A stretch of DNA of 64,000 nucleotides from Crocinitomicaceae bacterium (GCA_022447585.1 JAKVAR010000002.1:186001-250000); one strand, 5' to 3'; positions 11,121-21,334 are shown, counted from the first letter of the stretch. The notes: a model not told the origin generated them from the letters alone. Made by a program: numbers and translations.

Positions 11121-11148
11121 AAAGCTGGAACCGAAAGGTTCCAGCTTT
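11121..11148 (+). terminator. Rho-independent terminator
   Basis: AAAGCTGGAACC-GAAA-GGTTCCAGCTTT followed by TTTT. Confidence 0.9.
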
Positions 11149-11175
11149 TTTTGGTCATAAACTTTTGGTCACAAA

Positions 11176-11203
11176 AAAGGTCTAAACAAATGTCTAGACC
11201 TTT
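11176..11203 (-). terminator. Terminator of ileS (minus strand)
   Basis: AAAGGTCTA...TAGACCTTT hairpin; A-run on the plus strand gives a U-tract for the minus transcript. Confidence 0.7.
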
Positions 11204-11221
11204 AATTCAAATTCTATTTAA

Positions 11222-14200
11222 TTACCCTTTTACAAGGTTAATTTTTGCATCTTCTGCTTCAGCTAAATCTGTTGTTAGAGAATCATCACCTAATGATTCA
11301 AACAATACATCATTTGCCAATACTTCGTTACAAACATACTCCTTATTTGCGCTAATTGCACTTTGAATTAACTCGTTTGTATCTACTTTCAATAAGATTC
11401 TATCGGTAACTTCTAATCCAGAATCCTTTCTTAAGTTTTGAACTCTATTCACTAATTCACGTGCGATTCCCTCAGCTTTTAATTCTTCAGAAATCGTTAC
11501 GTCTAAAGCAACAGTTAAACCATTCTCAGAACTAACCAACCATCCAGGAATATCTTGAGCTGCAATATCAAAATCAGTAATATCTAATTCAACTTGCTCT
11601 CCATTGATTTCACCAGACCATCCTTTTGATGATTCTACCGAAGCAATATCATCCGCAGACATCTGAGCTACCATTCCAGCAATTGCTTTCATGTGTTTCC
11701 CGTATTTAGGACCAATCGTTTTGAAGTTTGGTTTAATGCCCTTCACAAGAACACTGTTATCTTCTTCTAACAATTCAAGTTCCTTAACATTCACCTCAGA
11801 AAGAATTAAGTCCTTAACGTGTGTAATGTTCTTAGCAAATGTAGAATCCAATACAGGAACCATTATTTTCTGTAGAGGCTGACGTACTCTAATTTTCTCT
11901 TTCTTACGAAGACCAAGTACCAATGATGATGTTCTCTGCGCAATATCCATTTGAGCTTCTAGCTCCAAATTAATGAATGACTCATTCACCTGAGGGTAAT
12001 CAGCCAAGTGAACTGACTCCAAAGTAGAATTTTTCGAAACTTCGTTTAAATCTAGATACAATTGATCCATGAAGAACGGTGCAATAGGAGAACCTAAAAC
12101 AGCAACTGTTTCAAGACAAGTGTAAAGTGTTTGGTAAGCAGACAACTTGTCGTTCGCTCCAGCTGCATCGTCGGATGTTTGTTTCCAGTAACGTCTTCTA
12201 CATAATCTTACATACCAATTAGATAGTTGGTCTCCAACAAATTCTTGGATTAAACGTCCAGCTTTTGTTGGTTCATACGAGTTGTATGCTTCATCAACAT
12301 TTTTAATCAACGAATTCAATTTAGACAATACCCAACGATCAATTTCTGGTCTATCTTCTAACGCTAAATCTGGCGCTGAATAATCAAAACCATCAATATT
12401 TGCATAAAGCCCGAAGAAAGAATAGGTGTTATACAATGTTCCAAAGAACTTACGTTGCACCTCTGTAATTCCGTCTAAATCAAACTTTAAGTTATCCCAA
12501 GGCTGAGCATTAGTAATCATATACCAACGTGTTGCATCAGGACCGTACTTATCTAATGTTGTAAATGGATCAACAGCATTACCAAGACGCTTCGACATTT
12601 TCTGTCCGTTCTTATCTAAAACCAATCCATTAGAAACCACATTCTTATATGCTACAGAATCAAATACCATTGTTGAAATAGCATGCAGTGTGTAAAACCA
12701 ACCTCTTGTTTGATCCACTCCCTCTGCGATAAAATCACCAGGATATCCTTTTCTATCTTCAATTAATTCTTTGTTCTCAAATGGGTAGTGCCACTGAGCA
12801 TAAGGCATAGAACCTGAGTCAAACCAAACATCAATTAAATCTGCCTCACGTTTCATTGGTTCACCAGAAGACGAAACCAATGTGATTTGGTCCATGTAGT
12901 TCTTGTGTAAATCTACCTTCGCGTAATTCTCTTTTGACATATCCCCAACTTGGAAATTATTCAAAGGATTAGCATCCATTACTCCAGCAGCTACCGCCTT
13001 ATCAACCTCACCTTTTAATTGCTCAATTGAAGAAATACAAACTCTTTCTTCTCCTTCTTCAGTTGACCAAATTGGAATTGGAATACCCCAATAACGCGAT
13101 CTCGAAAGATTCCAGTCATTCAAGTTCTCTAACCATTTTCCAAAACGACCAGTTCCAGTAGATTCCGGCTTCCAGTTAATCGTTTCGTTTAATTCCATCA
13201 TTCTTTCCTTATTCTGTTTTGCTTTCACAAACCAAGAATCTAAAGGGTAGTAAAGAACAGGCTTGTCAGTTCTCCAGCAATGCGGATAACTATGAACATA
13301 CTTCTCTACTTTGAATGCTTTATTCTCTATTTTTAATTTGATGGCAAGTTCAACATCTGCAGACTTATCTGGAGCAGTCCCTTCATCATAATATTCATTC
13401 TTAACATACTTTCCAGCAAATTCACCCATGCGAGATGTGAAACGACCTTGAAGATCAACTAGTGGTGTTGGATTTCCTTTATCGTCTAGAACAAGTAAAC
13501 CAGGAACTCCGGCATCCGCAGCAACTTTGGCATCATCCGCACCAAATGTTGGAGCTGTGTGAACGATTCCCGTACCATCTTCCGTAGTTACGAAATCACC
13601 AACAATCACTTGAAATGCTTTATCGGCATCTTCGAAAGGTTGCGCAAAAGGAAGTAATTGCTCGTATTTCAATCCAGCTAACTCTTTTCCTAGACACTCA
13701 CCAGCGATGAAGTAAGGAATTGATTTGTCACCTTTATTATACTCAACTAATTCAGCTTCAGCTTCAACCGGCTTATATCCTTTTGCGAATTGATATCCAA
13801 CAAGATTCTTTGCTAGAACAACATTTATTGCTTCGTGTGTATATTGGTTAAACGTCTTTACTAAAACATACTCAATCTTCGGTCCAACAGTTAACGCTGT
13901 ATTTGACGGAAGTGTCCAAGGCGTTGTTGTCCAAGCCATGAAGTGGATATCTTTATCTAAACCATAAGGTGTTGACTGTCCATCAACCATTTTAAATTGA
14001 GCGACAACCGTAGTGTCCGTTACATCTCTATAACATCCCGGCTGATTAAGCTCGTGCGAAGAAAGACCTGTTCCAGCTTTAGGAGAATACGGTTGAATCG
14101 TATACCCTTTGTAGATCATGTCTTTATTATACAACTGACCAAGTAGCCACCAAACAGACTCCATGTATTTAGAATCGTAAGTGATGTATGGATCTTCCAT

Positions 14201-14635
14201 ATCCACCCAGTACCCCATTTGAGTTGTAAGGTTGTTCCAAATATCCGTGTAGCGCATTACTGCTTCTTTACACGCTTTGTTATAATCTTCTACGGTAATT
14301 TTAGTTCCGATATCTTCTTTGGTAATCCCAAGTTCTTTCTCAACACCAAGCTCCACAGGAAGACCATGCGTATCCCATCCAGCTTTACGTTTTACTTGAA
14401 ACCCTTTCAATGTTTTATAACGACAGAATATATCCTTAATAGAACGACCCATTGCGTGGTGAATTCCAGGAAGACCATTTGCAGATGGCGGTCCTTCGAA
14501 GAAAATAAATGGTTCTTTTCCATCTCGAGTAGAGATCGATTTCTCGAACACATTCTTTTTCTCCCAGTTTTCCAATACGCGACTTGCCACATTCGGCAGG
14601 TCTAATCCTTTGTAAGTTGGATATTTATTGCTCAT
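11222..14635 (-). CDS. ileS: Isoleucyl-tRNA synthetase
   Basis: 1137 aa; HIGH-like PGIHHAMGR, KMSKR motif (NGQKMSKRLGNAVDP), C-terminal anticodon-binding region. Confidence 0.97.
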   Translation of the reverse strand: MSNKYPTYKGLDLPNVASRVLENWEKKNVFEKSISTRDGKEPFIFFEGPPSANGLPGIHHAMGRSIKDIFCRYKTLKGFQVKRKAGWDTHGLPVELGVEKELGITKEDIGTKITVEDYNKACKEAVMRYTDIWNNLTTQMGYWVDMEDPYITYDSKYMESVWWLLGQLYNKDMIYKGYTIQPYSPKAGTGLSSHELNQPGCYRDVTDTTVVAQFKMVDGQSTPYGLDKDIHFMAWTTTPWTLPSNTALTVGPKIEYVLVKTFNQYTHEAINVVLAKNLVGYQFAKGYKPVEAEAELVEYNKGDKSIPYFIAGECLGKELAGLKYEQLLPFAQPFEDADKAFQVIVGDFVTTEDGTGIVHTAPTFGADDAKVAADAGVPGLLVLDDKGNPTPLVDLQGRFTSRMGEFAGKYVKNEYYDEGTAPDKSADVELAIKLKIENKAFKVEKYVHSYPHCWRTDKPVLYYPLDSWFVKAKQNKERMMELNETINWKPESTGTGRFGKWLENLNDWNLSRSRYWGIPIPIWSTEEGEERVCISSIEQLKGEVDKAVAAGVMDANPLNNFQVGDMSKENYAKVDLHKNYMDQITLVSSSGEPMKREADLIDVWFDSGSMPYAQWHYPFENKELIEDRKGYPGDFIAEGVDQTRGWFYTLHAISTMVFDSVAYKNVVSNGLVLDKNGQKMSKRLGNAVDPFTTLDKYGPDATRWYMITNAQPWDNLKFDLDGITEVQRKFFGTLYNTYSFFGLYANIDGFDYSAPDLALEDRPEIDRWVLSKLNSLIKNVDEAYNSYEPTKAGRLIQEFVGDQLSNWYVRLCRRRYWKQTSDDAAGANDKLSAYQTLYTCLETVAVLGSPIAPFFMDQLYLDLNEVSKNSTLESVHLADYPQVNESFINLELEAQMDIAQRTSSLVLGLRKKEKIRVRQPLQKIMVPVLDSTFAKNITHVKDLILSEVNVKELELLEEDNSVLVKGIKPNFKTIGPKYGKHMKAIAGMVAQMSADDIASVESSKGWSGEINGEQVELDITDFDIAAQDIPGWLVSSENGLTVALDVTISEELKAEGIARELVNRVQNLRKDSGLEVTDRILLKVDTNELIQSAISANKEYVCNEVLANDVLFESLGDDSLTTDLAEAEDAKINLVKG

Positions 14636-14690
14636 TATAATCAGTAATTTGAATCCGCAAAGTTAATGATTACCGATGAAAGATTAGCAA

Positions 14691-16124
14691 TTATTTTTGT
14701 CCCTCTCTTGGCGTCCAATTCTTACCCAAATAAGTCCTTACAACTCTAAATCCTACATTAGGATGACCAACACTTTTTGACTCAATCTCTTTGACAGAAT
14801 AAACACCTATTTCAGACTCAGCACTCATCCAGCCACCACCGGCAGCTTGAGGATAATCTTTTCCATGACCTCCAACATCATGCGCATAAACCATTTCGGC
14901 CACATTGCCACTCATATTATACATGCCATATTCGTTTGGATTATATGAATCAACATCCGCAATTAGCATGTTATCTCCGGCAATATAGGCAGCTGTCGTT
15001 TTGGCGTTTTTGGTCCCACGCATTTTACAATCGCAATCCTCAAGATTTCCACTGTATGTGGATAAATCAAAATTGCCCAAAAAACAACCGTCTTCATTAA
15101 CAGGTTTGCCTCCTCCCCAAGCGAAGCGATTATATAAACCTTCAACTGAAGCTGCTTTAACCCATTCTGATTTATAAGGAAGTCTCACATCATTAAGTCT
15201 AATTGTTATTTCATGCTTTTTTGATTCTTTCGCTTTAGCGTATATATATGATTCCTTAGATAACCAAGTGCAATACATTTCAGCGCCTTCGACACTAACG
15301 TTAACAACAGGGCGGTCATCATAACTATGATCTGCAAAATAATTGTCTTGCCAATGACGCATAGACTCCCCAAACAACATTGTCCAATTTTCTTGATCCG
15401 GTGCTGCCTTTTTAAAATCTTCTTTTCTTCCTTGAATTAATAAATCAAACAAGAAGGTTCTGTACTCTAAGTTTGTCACTTCTTTCGTTGACATAACAAA
15501 AGCCTGAACCGATATTGGTTCCCCCAGATATAGAAAGGAACCTGAAGGCACATAGGCGTATGTGTTTTTATCAAATTTAACATTTGCCTTTATCATCTTC
15601 CTTTTCTGCTTATGATTGGCTTCTATTTCATCTTCTGTCAATTTTGGGAAAATGTAAGCTCGCTTGTTACCAGTTTCGTGATCATTCTTAGGCTCAAATC
15701 TTTTCTCATATGGCATTAATTCTTGAGTAATGTTGTCATCAAGTTTTAAAAATGGTAACTCTTCAAATTCACCGAATTCATTAATTCGTTGTTGTTTTAC
15801 AATTACACCCTCAACTTTATCACCTTTAGAATCGATTGAAATGATCTCCTCATACTCGACCTTTGCTACTCCCTGCTCTTTTGAAACTTTAACCGGTTCA
15901 TCATTACTATTCAACATCAATACTGACGTAACCAATACTCCTATAATTCCTAACATAATAAGTCCATTTTTAATTGATAAAAACTGACCCGTTTTCGATG
16001 TTGGTTTAGCCGAATTTGCTGCAACACTTTTTAAAAATGTTGCCTTTGTTTCATTAAAAGTCGTCTCTACAGGTTGATTCTTAATCTGACCAAAGAGCTC
16101 ATTCAATTTGTTATCTTTATTCAT
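14691..16124 (-). CDS. Single-pass membrane protein with cytosolic anti-sigma-like head and exported SUMF1/formylglycine-generating-enzyme-like (GldK/PorK-like) domain
   Basis: Start MNKDNKLNELFGQ at 16124 overlaps the sigma-factor stop; TM segment GLIMLGIIGVLVTSVLML; EVTNLEYRTFLFDLL...RPVVNVSVEGAEMYCTWL...GMYNMSGNVAEMV...GFRVVRTY. Confidence 0.8.
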   Translation of the reverse strand: MNKDNKLNELFGQIKNQPVETTFNETKATFLKSVAANSAKPTSKTGQFLSIKNGLIMLGIIGVLVTSVLMLNSNDEPVKVSKEQGVAKVEYEEIISIDSKGDKVEGVIVKQQRINEFGEFEELPFLKLDDNITQELMPYEKRFEPKNDHETGNKRAYIFPKLTEDEIEANHKQKRKMIKANVKFDKNTYAYVPSGSFLYLGEPISVQAFVMSTKEVTNLEYRTFLFDLLIQGRKEDFKKAAPDQENWTMLFGESMRHWQDNYFADHSYDDRPVVNVSVEGAEMYCTWLSKESYIYAKAKESKKHEITIRLNDVRLPYKSEWVKAASVEGLYNRFAWGGGKPVNEDGCFLGNFDLSTYSGNLEDCDCKMRGTKNAKTTAAYIAGDNMLIADVDSYNPNEYGMYNMSGNVAEMVYAHDVGGHGKDYPQAAGGGWMSAESEIGVYSVKEIESKSVGHPNVGFRVVRTYLGKNWTPREGQK

Positions 16125-16641
16125 GATCATCTCCTGTTTTAGTAACGGCCTCAAAATTCATTAGCTGAGACAATTTTATCCTAGCCCTGCGAAGCCTTTG
16201 CTTCACAGATGATTCTGATGCGTTTTGAATTCCTGCAATTTCTTTGATGCTAAACCCTGATATTTCAAATAAAATAATGCACTCTCGTTGTTCGTCATTG
16301 AGTTCGGACATTGCCTGATACAAAAATTGAATATCTGTTGTAACCTCTCCAGAAGATTCAGTATCATTCAACTGATTAATATTATCTTCTTTAGATAAGG
16401 GACGTTCTTTCTTTTTGATGTTATTATTCGACAATATTCGAACACTAATACTGAATAGAAATGACAAAAAAGCTTCTTTTGATCGAAGCGTTTCAAATTT
16501 GTCAAATGCTACTAACAAGGTTTCATTTATGAGATCTCTGTATTCCATATCTCCATACACTCTTGCTCTGCAGAAGCCTTCGAACCTATCATGAATTGGC
16601 TCGTAAAGTGCTAAAAATTCGTCTTGTTTTGAAACTCTCAT
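16117..16641 (-). CDS. ECF-type sigma-70 family RNA polymerase sigma factor
   Basis: sigma2-like YRDLINETLLVAFDKFETL; sigma4-like LNDEQRECIILFEISGFSIKEIAGIQNASESSVKQRLRRARIKL. Confidence 0.92.
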   Translation of the reverse strand: MRVSKQDEFLALYEPIHDRFEGFCRARVYGDMEYRDLINETLLVAFDKFETLRSKEAFLSFLFSISVRILSNNNIKKKERPLSKEDNINQLNDTESSGEVTTDIQFLYQAMSELNDEQRECIILFEISGFSIKEIAGIQNASESSVKQRLRRARIKLSQLMNFEAVTKTGDDHE

Positions 16642-16761
16642 TTATTTAAAACACATCGTTGGGTTCACAATGTAAGTATGATAACTCAAGGATAAGTTAC
16701 ATGACAACCAAACTTATTTAAAAATTATCCCGTTTTCATATAACATATAAACTATCGAACT

Positions 16762-17079
16762 ATGAGAATAATCACAGCAACTATAATTTTAATCGGACTC
16801 GTTTTCGTTTCATGTAAAAAGGATGAAAACAACGTCACACCAGCATGTGATGGGTCAAACCCAAACTACAATAGTTTTGTTCAAAGCGTAATGTCATCTC
16901 ATTGTATCTCTTGTCATTCTGATATGGCCACGTATGCTGGTCTTTCGGTATATTTGAATAATGGCTCATTTGCCAAAGAAGTATTAACAGATCAAACAAT
17001 GCCTCAAGGTGGATCTTTGGATGCTACAACATTAAATAAACTTCAATGTTGGGTTGATAATGGCTTCCCTGAAAATTAA
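16762..17079 (+). CDS. Small lipoprotein with a single c-type heme motif
   Basis: Lipobox LVFVSC; CXXCH motif in SSHCISCHSDMATYAG; 105 aa. Confidence 0.75.
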   Translation: MRIITATIILIGLVFVSCKKDENNVTPACDGSNPNYNSFVQSVMSSHCISCHSDMATYAGLSVYLNNGSFAKEVLTDQTMPQGGSLDATTLNKLQCWVDNGFPEN

Positions 17080-17125
17080 AATTAAACGTTAAAAACCCTA
17101 AATTATAAAATAAATACCGTTGATA

Positions 17126-17157
17126 TTTGTTGTGATAAACGAGAAGACGTAAATTTG
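17126..17157 (+). promoter_or_regulatory. Bacteroidota-type sigmaA promoter upstream of dxs
   Basis: TTTG (17126-17129), 20 nt, TAAATTTG (17150-17157), 16 nt before the dxs ATG; matches TTTG-N19-21-TAnnTTTG. Confidence 0.7.
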
Positions 17158-17173
17158 TTTTTGTTGAACGATT

Positions 17174-19126
17174 ATGGCAGAATATAAAACAGGACCTTTT
17201 TTAGAACAAATTAATCTCCCAGAAGATCTTAGAGAAAAATTTGGAATTGATGATTTACCTCAGATTTCGGAGGAAGTGCGTCAATATATAGTTGATGTGA
17301 TTTCAGAAATTGGCAACAGTCATTTTGGTGCTAGTTTAGGTGTTGTAGAGTTAACTGTTGCTTTACACTACGCTTTCAACACTCCATATGACCAATTAGT
17401 TTGGGACGTAGGTCATCAAGCATATGGTCACAAAATTCTTACAGGTCGTAAAGATTCTTTTCCAACAAACAGAATTAAAGGAGGAATTTCTGGATTCCCT
17501 AAACGTTCTGAAAGTCATTACGATACTTTCGGTGTTGGTCACTCTTCGACTTCAATTTCTGCAGCGCTAGGAATGGCTGTTGCGAATAATTACAAAGGAG
17601 AGAAAGAACGTCAGCACATTGCGGTTATTGGTGATGGTGCCATGACTGCAGGCTTGGCATTTGAAGGTCTAAATCACGCAGGATTTGAAAAAGATGCGAA
17701 TCTTTTAGTTGTATTAAATGACAACTGTATGTCGATTGACCCCAATGTTGGAGCTTTAAAAGAATACTTAACAGACATCACGACATCTCATACATATAAT
17801 AAAGTAAAAGATGAGGTTTGGAATTTACTAGGAAAGGTTTCTAAGTTTGGCCCAGATGCTCAATCTGTTGCTTCAAAAATTTCGACTGCTTTAAAAGGTT
17901 CTTTGTTAAAACAAAGTAATTTGTTTGAATCATTGAATTTCCGTTATTTCGGCCCAGTAGACGGACATGATGTTATTGGTTTAGCGAAGGTTATGGAAGA
18001 TTTAAAGGATATTCCAGGACCGAAAATTTTACATTGCATTACACGAAAGGGTGCCGGATACAAGTTTTCTGAAGAAGGAAACCCAACTCAATGGCACGCT
18101 CCTGGTGTATTTAATAAAGATACGGGTGAAATTGTTAAAGTGGTTCCAAAATCCCCACAGCCACCAAAGTATCAAGAAGTATTTGGTCATTCAATAGTTG
18201 AATTAGCTGAGGAGAATGAAAAGGTAATGGGAATTACTCCTGCTATGCCCTCTGGATGTTCATTGAACATAATGATGAAGGCAATGCCTAAAAGAACATT
18301 CGATGTAGGCATCGCTGAGCAACATGCCGTAACATTTTCTGCTGGCCTTGCTACTCAAGGAATGGTTCCTTTCTGTAACATCTATTCTTCATTTATGCAA
18401 CGTGCATTTGACCAAGTATTGCATGATGTTGCATTACAGAACTTAAATGTTGTTTTCTGCTTAGATCGCGCAGGACTTGTTGGGGCCGATGGTGCCACTC
18501 ATCATGGTGCTTACGACATTGCGTATATGAGATGTATTCCAAACATGACAGTTTCGGCTCCTATGAATGAGTCTGAATTACGTGACTTAATGTATACTGC
18601 TCAACTTGAAAACATGGGCCCTTTTTCGATTAGATACCCTAGAGGGAAAGGTGTAATGACTGAATGGAAAACTTCAATGAAAGCCATCAAGGTTGGAACT
18701 GGACGAAAAGTGACTTCTGGTCAAGACATTGCTATTCTTTCTCTTGGGCATCCAGGAAACTTTGTCCAAGAAGCAATCAAAGAGCTCAAAACTTCTGGGG
18801 CTTCAATAGCACATTACGATATGCGTTTTGTTAAACCTATTGATGAGACTATGCTGCATGAGGTATTCTCAAAGTTCGATAAAGTAATTACCGTAGAAGA
18901 TGGATGTTTAATGGGAGGTTTCGGATCTGCAGTTATTGAATTTATGGTTGATCAACTATACACTGCTGAGATCGTTCGCTTAGGAATACCTGATGAATAT
19001 ATTCACCATGGCACTCAACAAGAATTATGGGAAGATTGTGGTTTCGATACAAAATCTATCGTGAAAACAATTAAAACTATGCTTAATCTCGAAATTAAAA
19101 CTGAAAAAGAAGCCGCCAATTCATAG
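17174..19126 (+). CDS. dxs: 1-deoxy-D-xylulose-5-phosphate synthase
   Basis: GNSHFGASLGVVELTVALHYAF, VWDVGHQAYGHKILTGR, GDGAMTAGLAFEGLNHAG, DVGIAEQHAVTFSAGLA. Confidence 0.96.
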   Translation: MAEYKTGPFLEQINLPEDLREKFGIDDLPQISEEVRQYIVDVISEIGNSHFGASLGVVELTVALHYAFNTPYDQLVWDVGHQAYGHKILTGRKDSFPTNRIKGGISGFPKRSESHYDTFGVGHSSTSISAALGMAVANNYKGEKERQHIAVIGDGAMTAGLAFEGLNHAGFEKDANLLVVLNDNCMSIDPNVGALKEYLTDITTSHTYNKVKDEVWNLLGKVSKFGPDAQSVASKISTALKGSLLKQSNLFESLNFRYFGPVDGHDVIGLAKVMEDLKDIPGPKILHCITRKGAGYKFSEEGNPTQWHAPGVFNKDTGEIVKVVPKSPQPPKYQEVFGHSIVELAEENEKVMGITPAMPSGCSLNIMMKAMPKRTFDVGIAEQHAVTFSAGLATQGMVPFCNIYSSFMQRAFDQVLHDVALQNLNVVFCLDRAGLVGADGATHHGAYDIAYMRCIPNMTVSAPMNESELRDLMYTAQLENMGPFSIRYPRGKGVMTEWKTSMKAIKVGTGRKVTSGQDIAILSLGHPGNFVQEAIKELKTSGASIAHYDMRFVKPIDETMLHEVFSKFDKVITVEDGCLMGGFGSAVIEFMVDQLYTAEIVRLGIPDEYIHHGTQQELWEDCGFDTKSIVKTIKTMLNLEIKTEKEAANS

Positions 19127-19136
19127 CCTTTTCTAA

Positions 19137-19853
19137 ATGTCAGAAAATCTGAAAACCTTTCTCAATTGGAGTTCAGGAAAGGACGCCTCATTAGCTCTTC
19201 ATTACTTACAAAACAACTCGAAATTTTCGGTTGAGCACCTGCTTACTTCTGTAAATGACCATTATGATCGTATTTCGATGCATGGGGTCCGTCGAAGTAT
19301 GCTCGAAGTTCAGATCAAATCTATAGGACTTCCATTTTCAACCATTGAACTTCCGTTAGAACCTACGATGGAAGAATATGAAGAAAAAATGCGTCAAATT
19401 CTGGAGAGGCTCGTTGAAGACGGATTTAAAGTATCAGCATTTGGAGATATATTCTTGGAAGATTTAAGAACTTTCAGAGAAGAGAAATTAAAAGAAGTCA
19501 ACCTCAAAGGAGAGTTTCCACTCTGGAAGAAAAACACTTCGGAATTAGCGATAGAGCTTATTGAAAAAGGATTCAAAACAATTGTAGTTTGCGCAAAATC
19601 AGACTTATTGGATAAATCATTCGTTGGTCGTATTTTTGATAAGGAATTTCTAGAAGACTTGCCTGATAATGTAGACCCTTGTGGTGAAAATGGAGAATTT
19701 CATACTTTCTGTTTTGATGGTCCAATTTTTAAATTTCCAGTAGCATATGAAATCGGAGAAAAAACATTTAAATCTTACTCAAATCCAAACAAAGAAGATC
19801 AATCTGGAGATATTGGCTTTTGGTTTTGCGACTTACTGCCTAAACCTAATTAA
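19137..19853 (+). CDS. Dph6-like (diphthine-ammonia ligase family) PP-loop ATPase
   Basis: PP-loop LNWSSGKDASLALHYL; AFGDIFLEDLRTFREEKL; NVDPCGENGEFHTFCFDGPIF. Confidence 0.85.
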   Translation: MSENLKTFLNWSSGKDASLALHYLQNNSKFSVEHLLTSVNDHYDRISMHGVRRSMLEVQIKSIGLPFSTIELPLEPTMEEYEEKMRQILERLVEDGFKVSAFGDIFLEDLRTFREEKLKEVNLKGEFPLWKKNTSELAIELIEKGFKTIVVCAKSDLLDKSFVGRIFDKEFLEDLPDNVDPCGENGEFHTFCFDGPIFKFPVAYEIGEKTFKSYSNPNKEDQSGDIGFWFCDLLPKPN

Positions 19854-20499
19854 TCGCTCTAATTGCTCTCACTCTAGCAGTTTCACTTTTCAATTTAAAC
19901 TCGGCAACTCCTGAATTAAAGCTTACTACCCAAGCCTGGTCACTATCGAAATCGTTTGAGCTCCAATAATTATCGAAAGCAAAATTTCCAAGGTTATTAT
20001 TATCACCAAATGCCGCCGGCCCTATTGAATAAAACATTTCTGTTAGCTCAGTTTTATTAGGCAAATACCAATCAATATAAGTTGTGCTGGTATAAAATTC
20101 ACAAATGTTTGCAGCAATTCCAGGTTGACTACATCCACTATCAATATCAGTAGAATTATACATTCCTGAGCCTAAAGAAAGGCTGTCCGCTCCAAAAATT
20201 ATCGTTCCTTCACAACCCCATTCAGCTGCTATGCTTTGATCAGACATTGAAACAATTAATGCAGATCCATCTGACGGGTTAACGTAAAAGAGGATTCCTC
20301 CTCCGTACGTTTTTCCGATAATACTATCAGCAGGAAAGTCTTCTAAAATTTCCAAAATACTTAGTCCAGAATCAAGGTGTTCTTGTACAGTGGCATTCCC
20401 CAATAGGTTGACAGGGACTGAGGTATTATCTTCAGTCTCATCTTTTTTGCAAGCTGAAATAATTAAAAAAACCAATAAAATTGAAACAATCATTTTCAT
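19846..20499 (-). CDS. Lipoprotein with DUF1566 (Lcl)-like domain
   Basis: Lipobox LIISAC; GGGILFYVNPSDGSALIVS...DWYLPNKTELTEMFY...YWSSNDFDSDQAWVVSFNSG..RVRAIRAI. Confidence 0.75.
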   Translation of the reverse strand: MKMIVSILLVFLIISACKKDETEDNTSVPVNLLGNATVQEHLDSGLSILEILEDFPADSIIGKTYGGGILFYVNPSDGSALIVSMSDQSIAAEWGCEGTIIFGADSLSLGSGMYNSTDIDSGCSQPGIAANICEFYTSTTYIDWYLPNKTELTEMFYSIGPAAFGDNNNLGNFAFDNYWSSNDFDSDQAWVVSFNSGVAEFKLKSETARVRAIRAIN

Positions 20500-20647
20500 A
20501 CTCGAAGTTTTGTCAAAAATACAAGAATATCCTCAACTCCTTTAAAATCAATCTCAGGCGATTTATACCAGACCACGCCCGCCTATAATTAAAATGAAAG
20601 AGTCTGGTGCGTTTTTCGTAAATTCGAGCACATAACTAAAAATAAAC

Positions 20648-21319
20648 TTGATGAAAAAATTAATATTATCAGCAATATTCGCTGTTTGCACATTAGCTAC
20701 GACTATGGCTCAGGTAGATGAAGGTCACGTTAAATTCAATCTTGACGTAACCGCTACCGATCCTCAAATGGAAATGGCTGTTGGAATGATGCAAGGAAGT
20801 TCAGTAGAAATCTATTTCTCTGGCGAAAGTATTCACTCTGAAGTAAATATGGGAGCTGTAATGAAAGTTCAAACAATTGTCTTAGGTGAAACTGGTGAAG
20901 CTTTAATTCTAATGAGTGGAATGATGGGTAACACTGCTGTTCCGACAACTACAGAAGCAATGGAAGCAGAATCAGTTGAAGCTCCTGAATTAGATATTCA
21001 ATTAGTTGATGAGACTAAAGAGATACTAGGGTATGAATGTAAAAAAGCAATTGTCACAGATGAAGATGGCAATGAGACTATTACATGGTATTCTGAAGAC
21101 ATAAAAGTAAACACTAAAGGTCAGAGTTACCACAATGAAAAAATTCCTGGATTCCCTTTAGAATTCACTCAAAGTGCAAATGGAATGGCAATGGCTTTTA
21201 CAGCAACAGAAATCGAAACTAAAATCGACAAAAAGAAAAAGAAAACAATGTTCAGCGTTGAAATTCCAGAAGGATATAAAGAAATGACTCCTGAAGAATT
21301 GAAGTCAATGGGAATTTAA
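20648..21319 (+). CDS. DUF4412-like secreted protein
   Basis: Signal peptide; ETKEILGYECKKAIVTDEDGNETITWYSEDIKV pattern. Confidence 0.6.
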   Translation: MMKKLILSAIFAVCTLATTMAQVDEGHVKFNLDVTATDPQMEMAVGMMQGSSVEIYFSGESIHSEVNMGAVMKVQTIVLGETGEALILMSGMMGNTAVPTTTEAMEAESVEAPELDIQLVDETKEILGYECKKAIVTDEDGNETITWYSEDIKVNTKGQSYHNEKIPGFPLEFTQSANGMAMAFTATEIETKIDKKKKKTMFSVEIPEGYKEMTPEELKSMGI

Positions 21320-21334
21320 TGACAATAACTACTT

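Noticed and set aside
11151-11366. 71-aa plus-strand ORF over the end of ileS
   Set aside because: Antisense to the ileS C-terminus and covers the ileS terminator.
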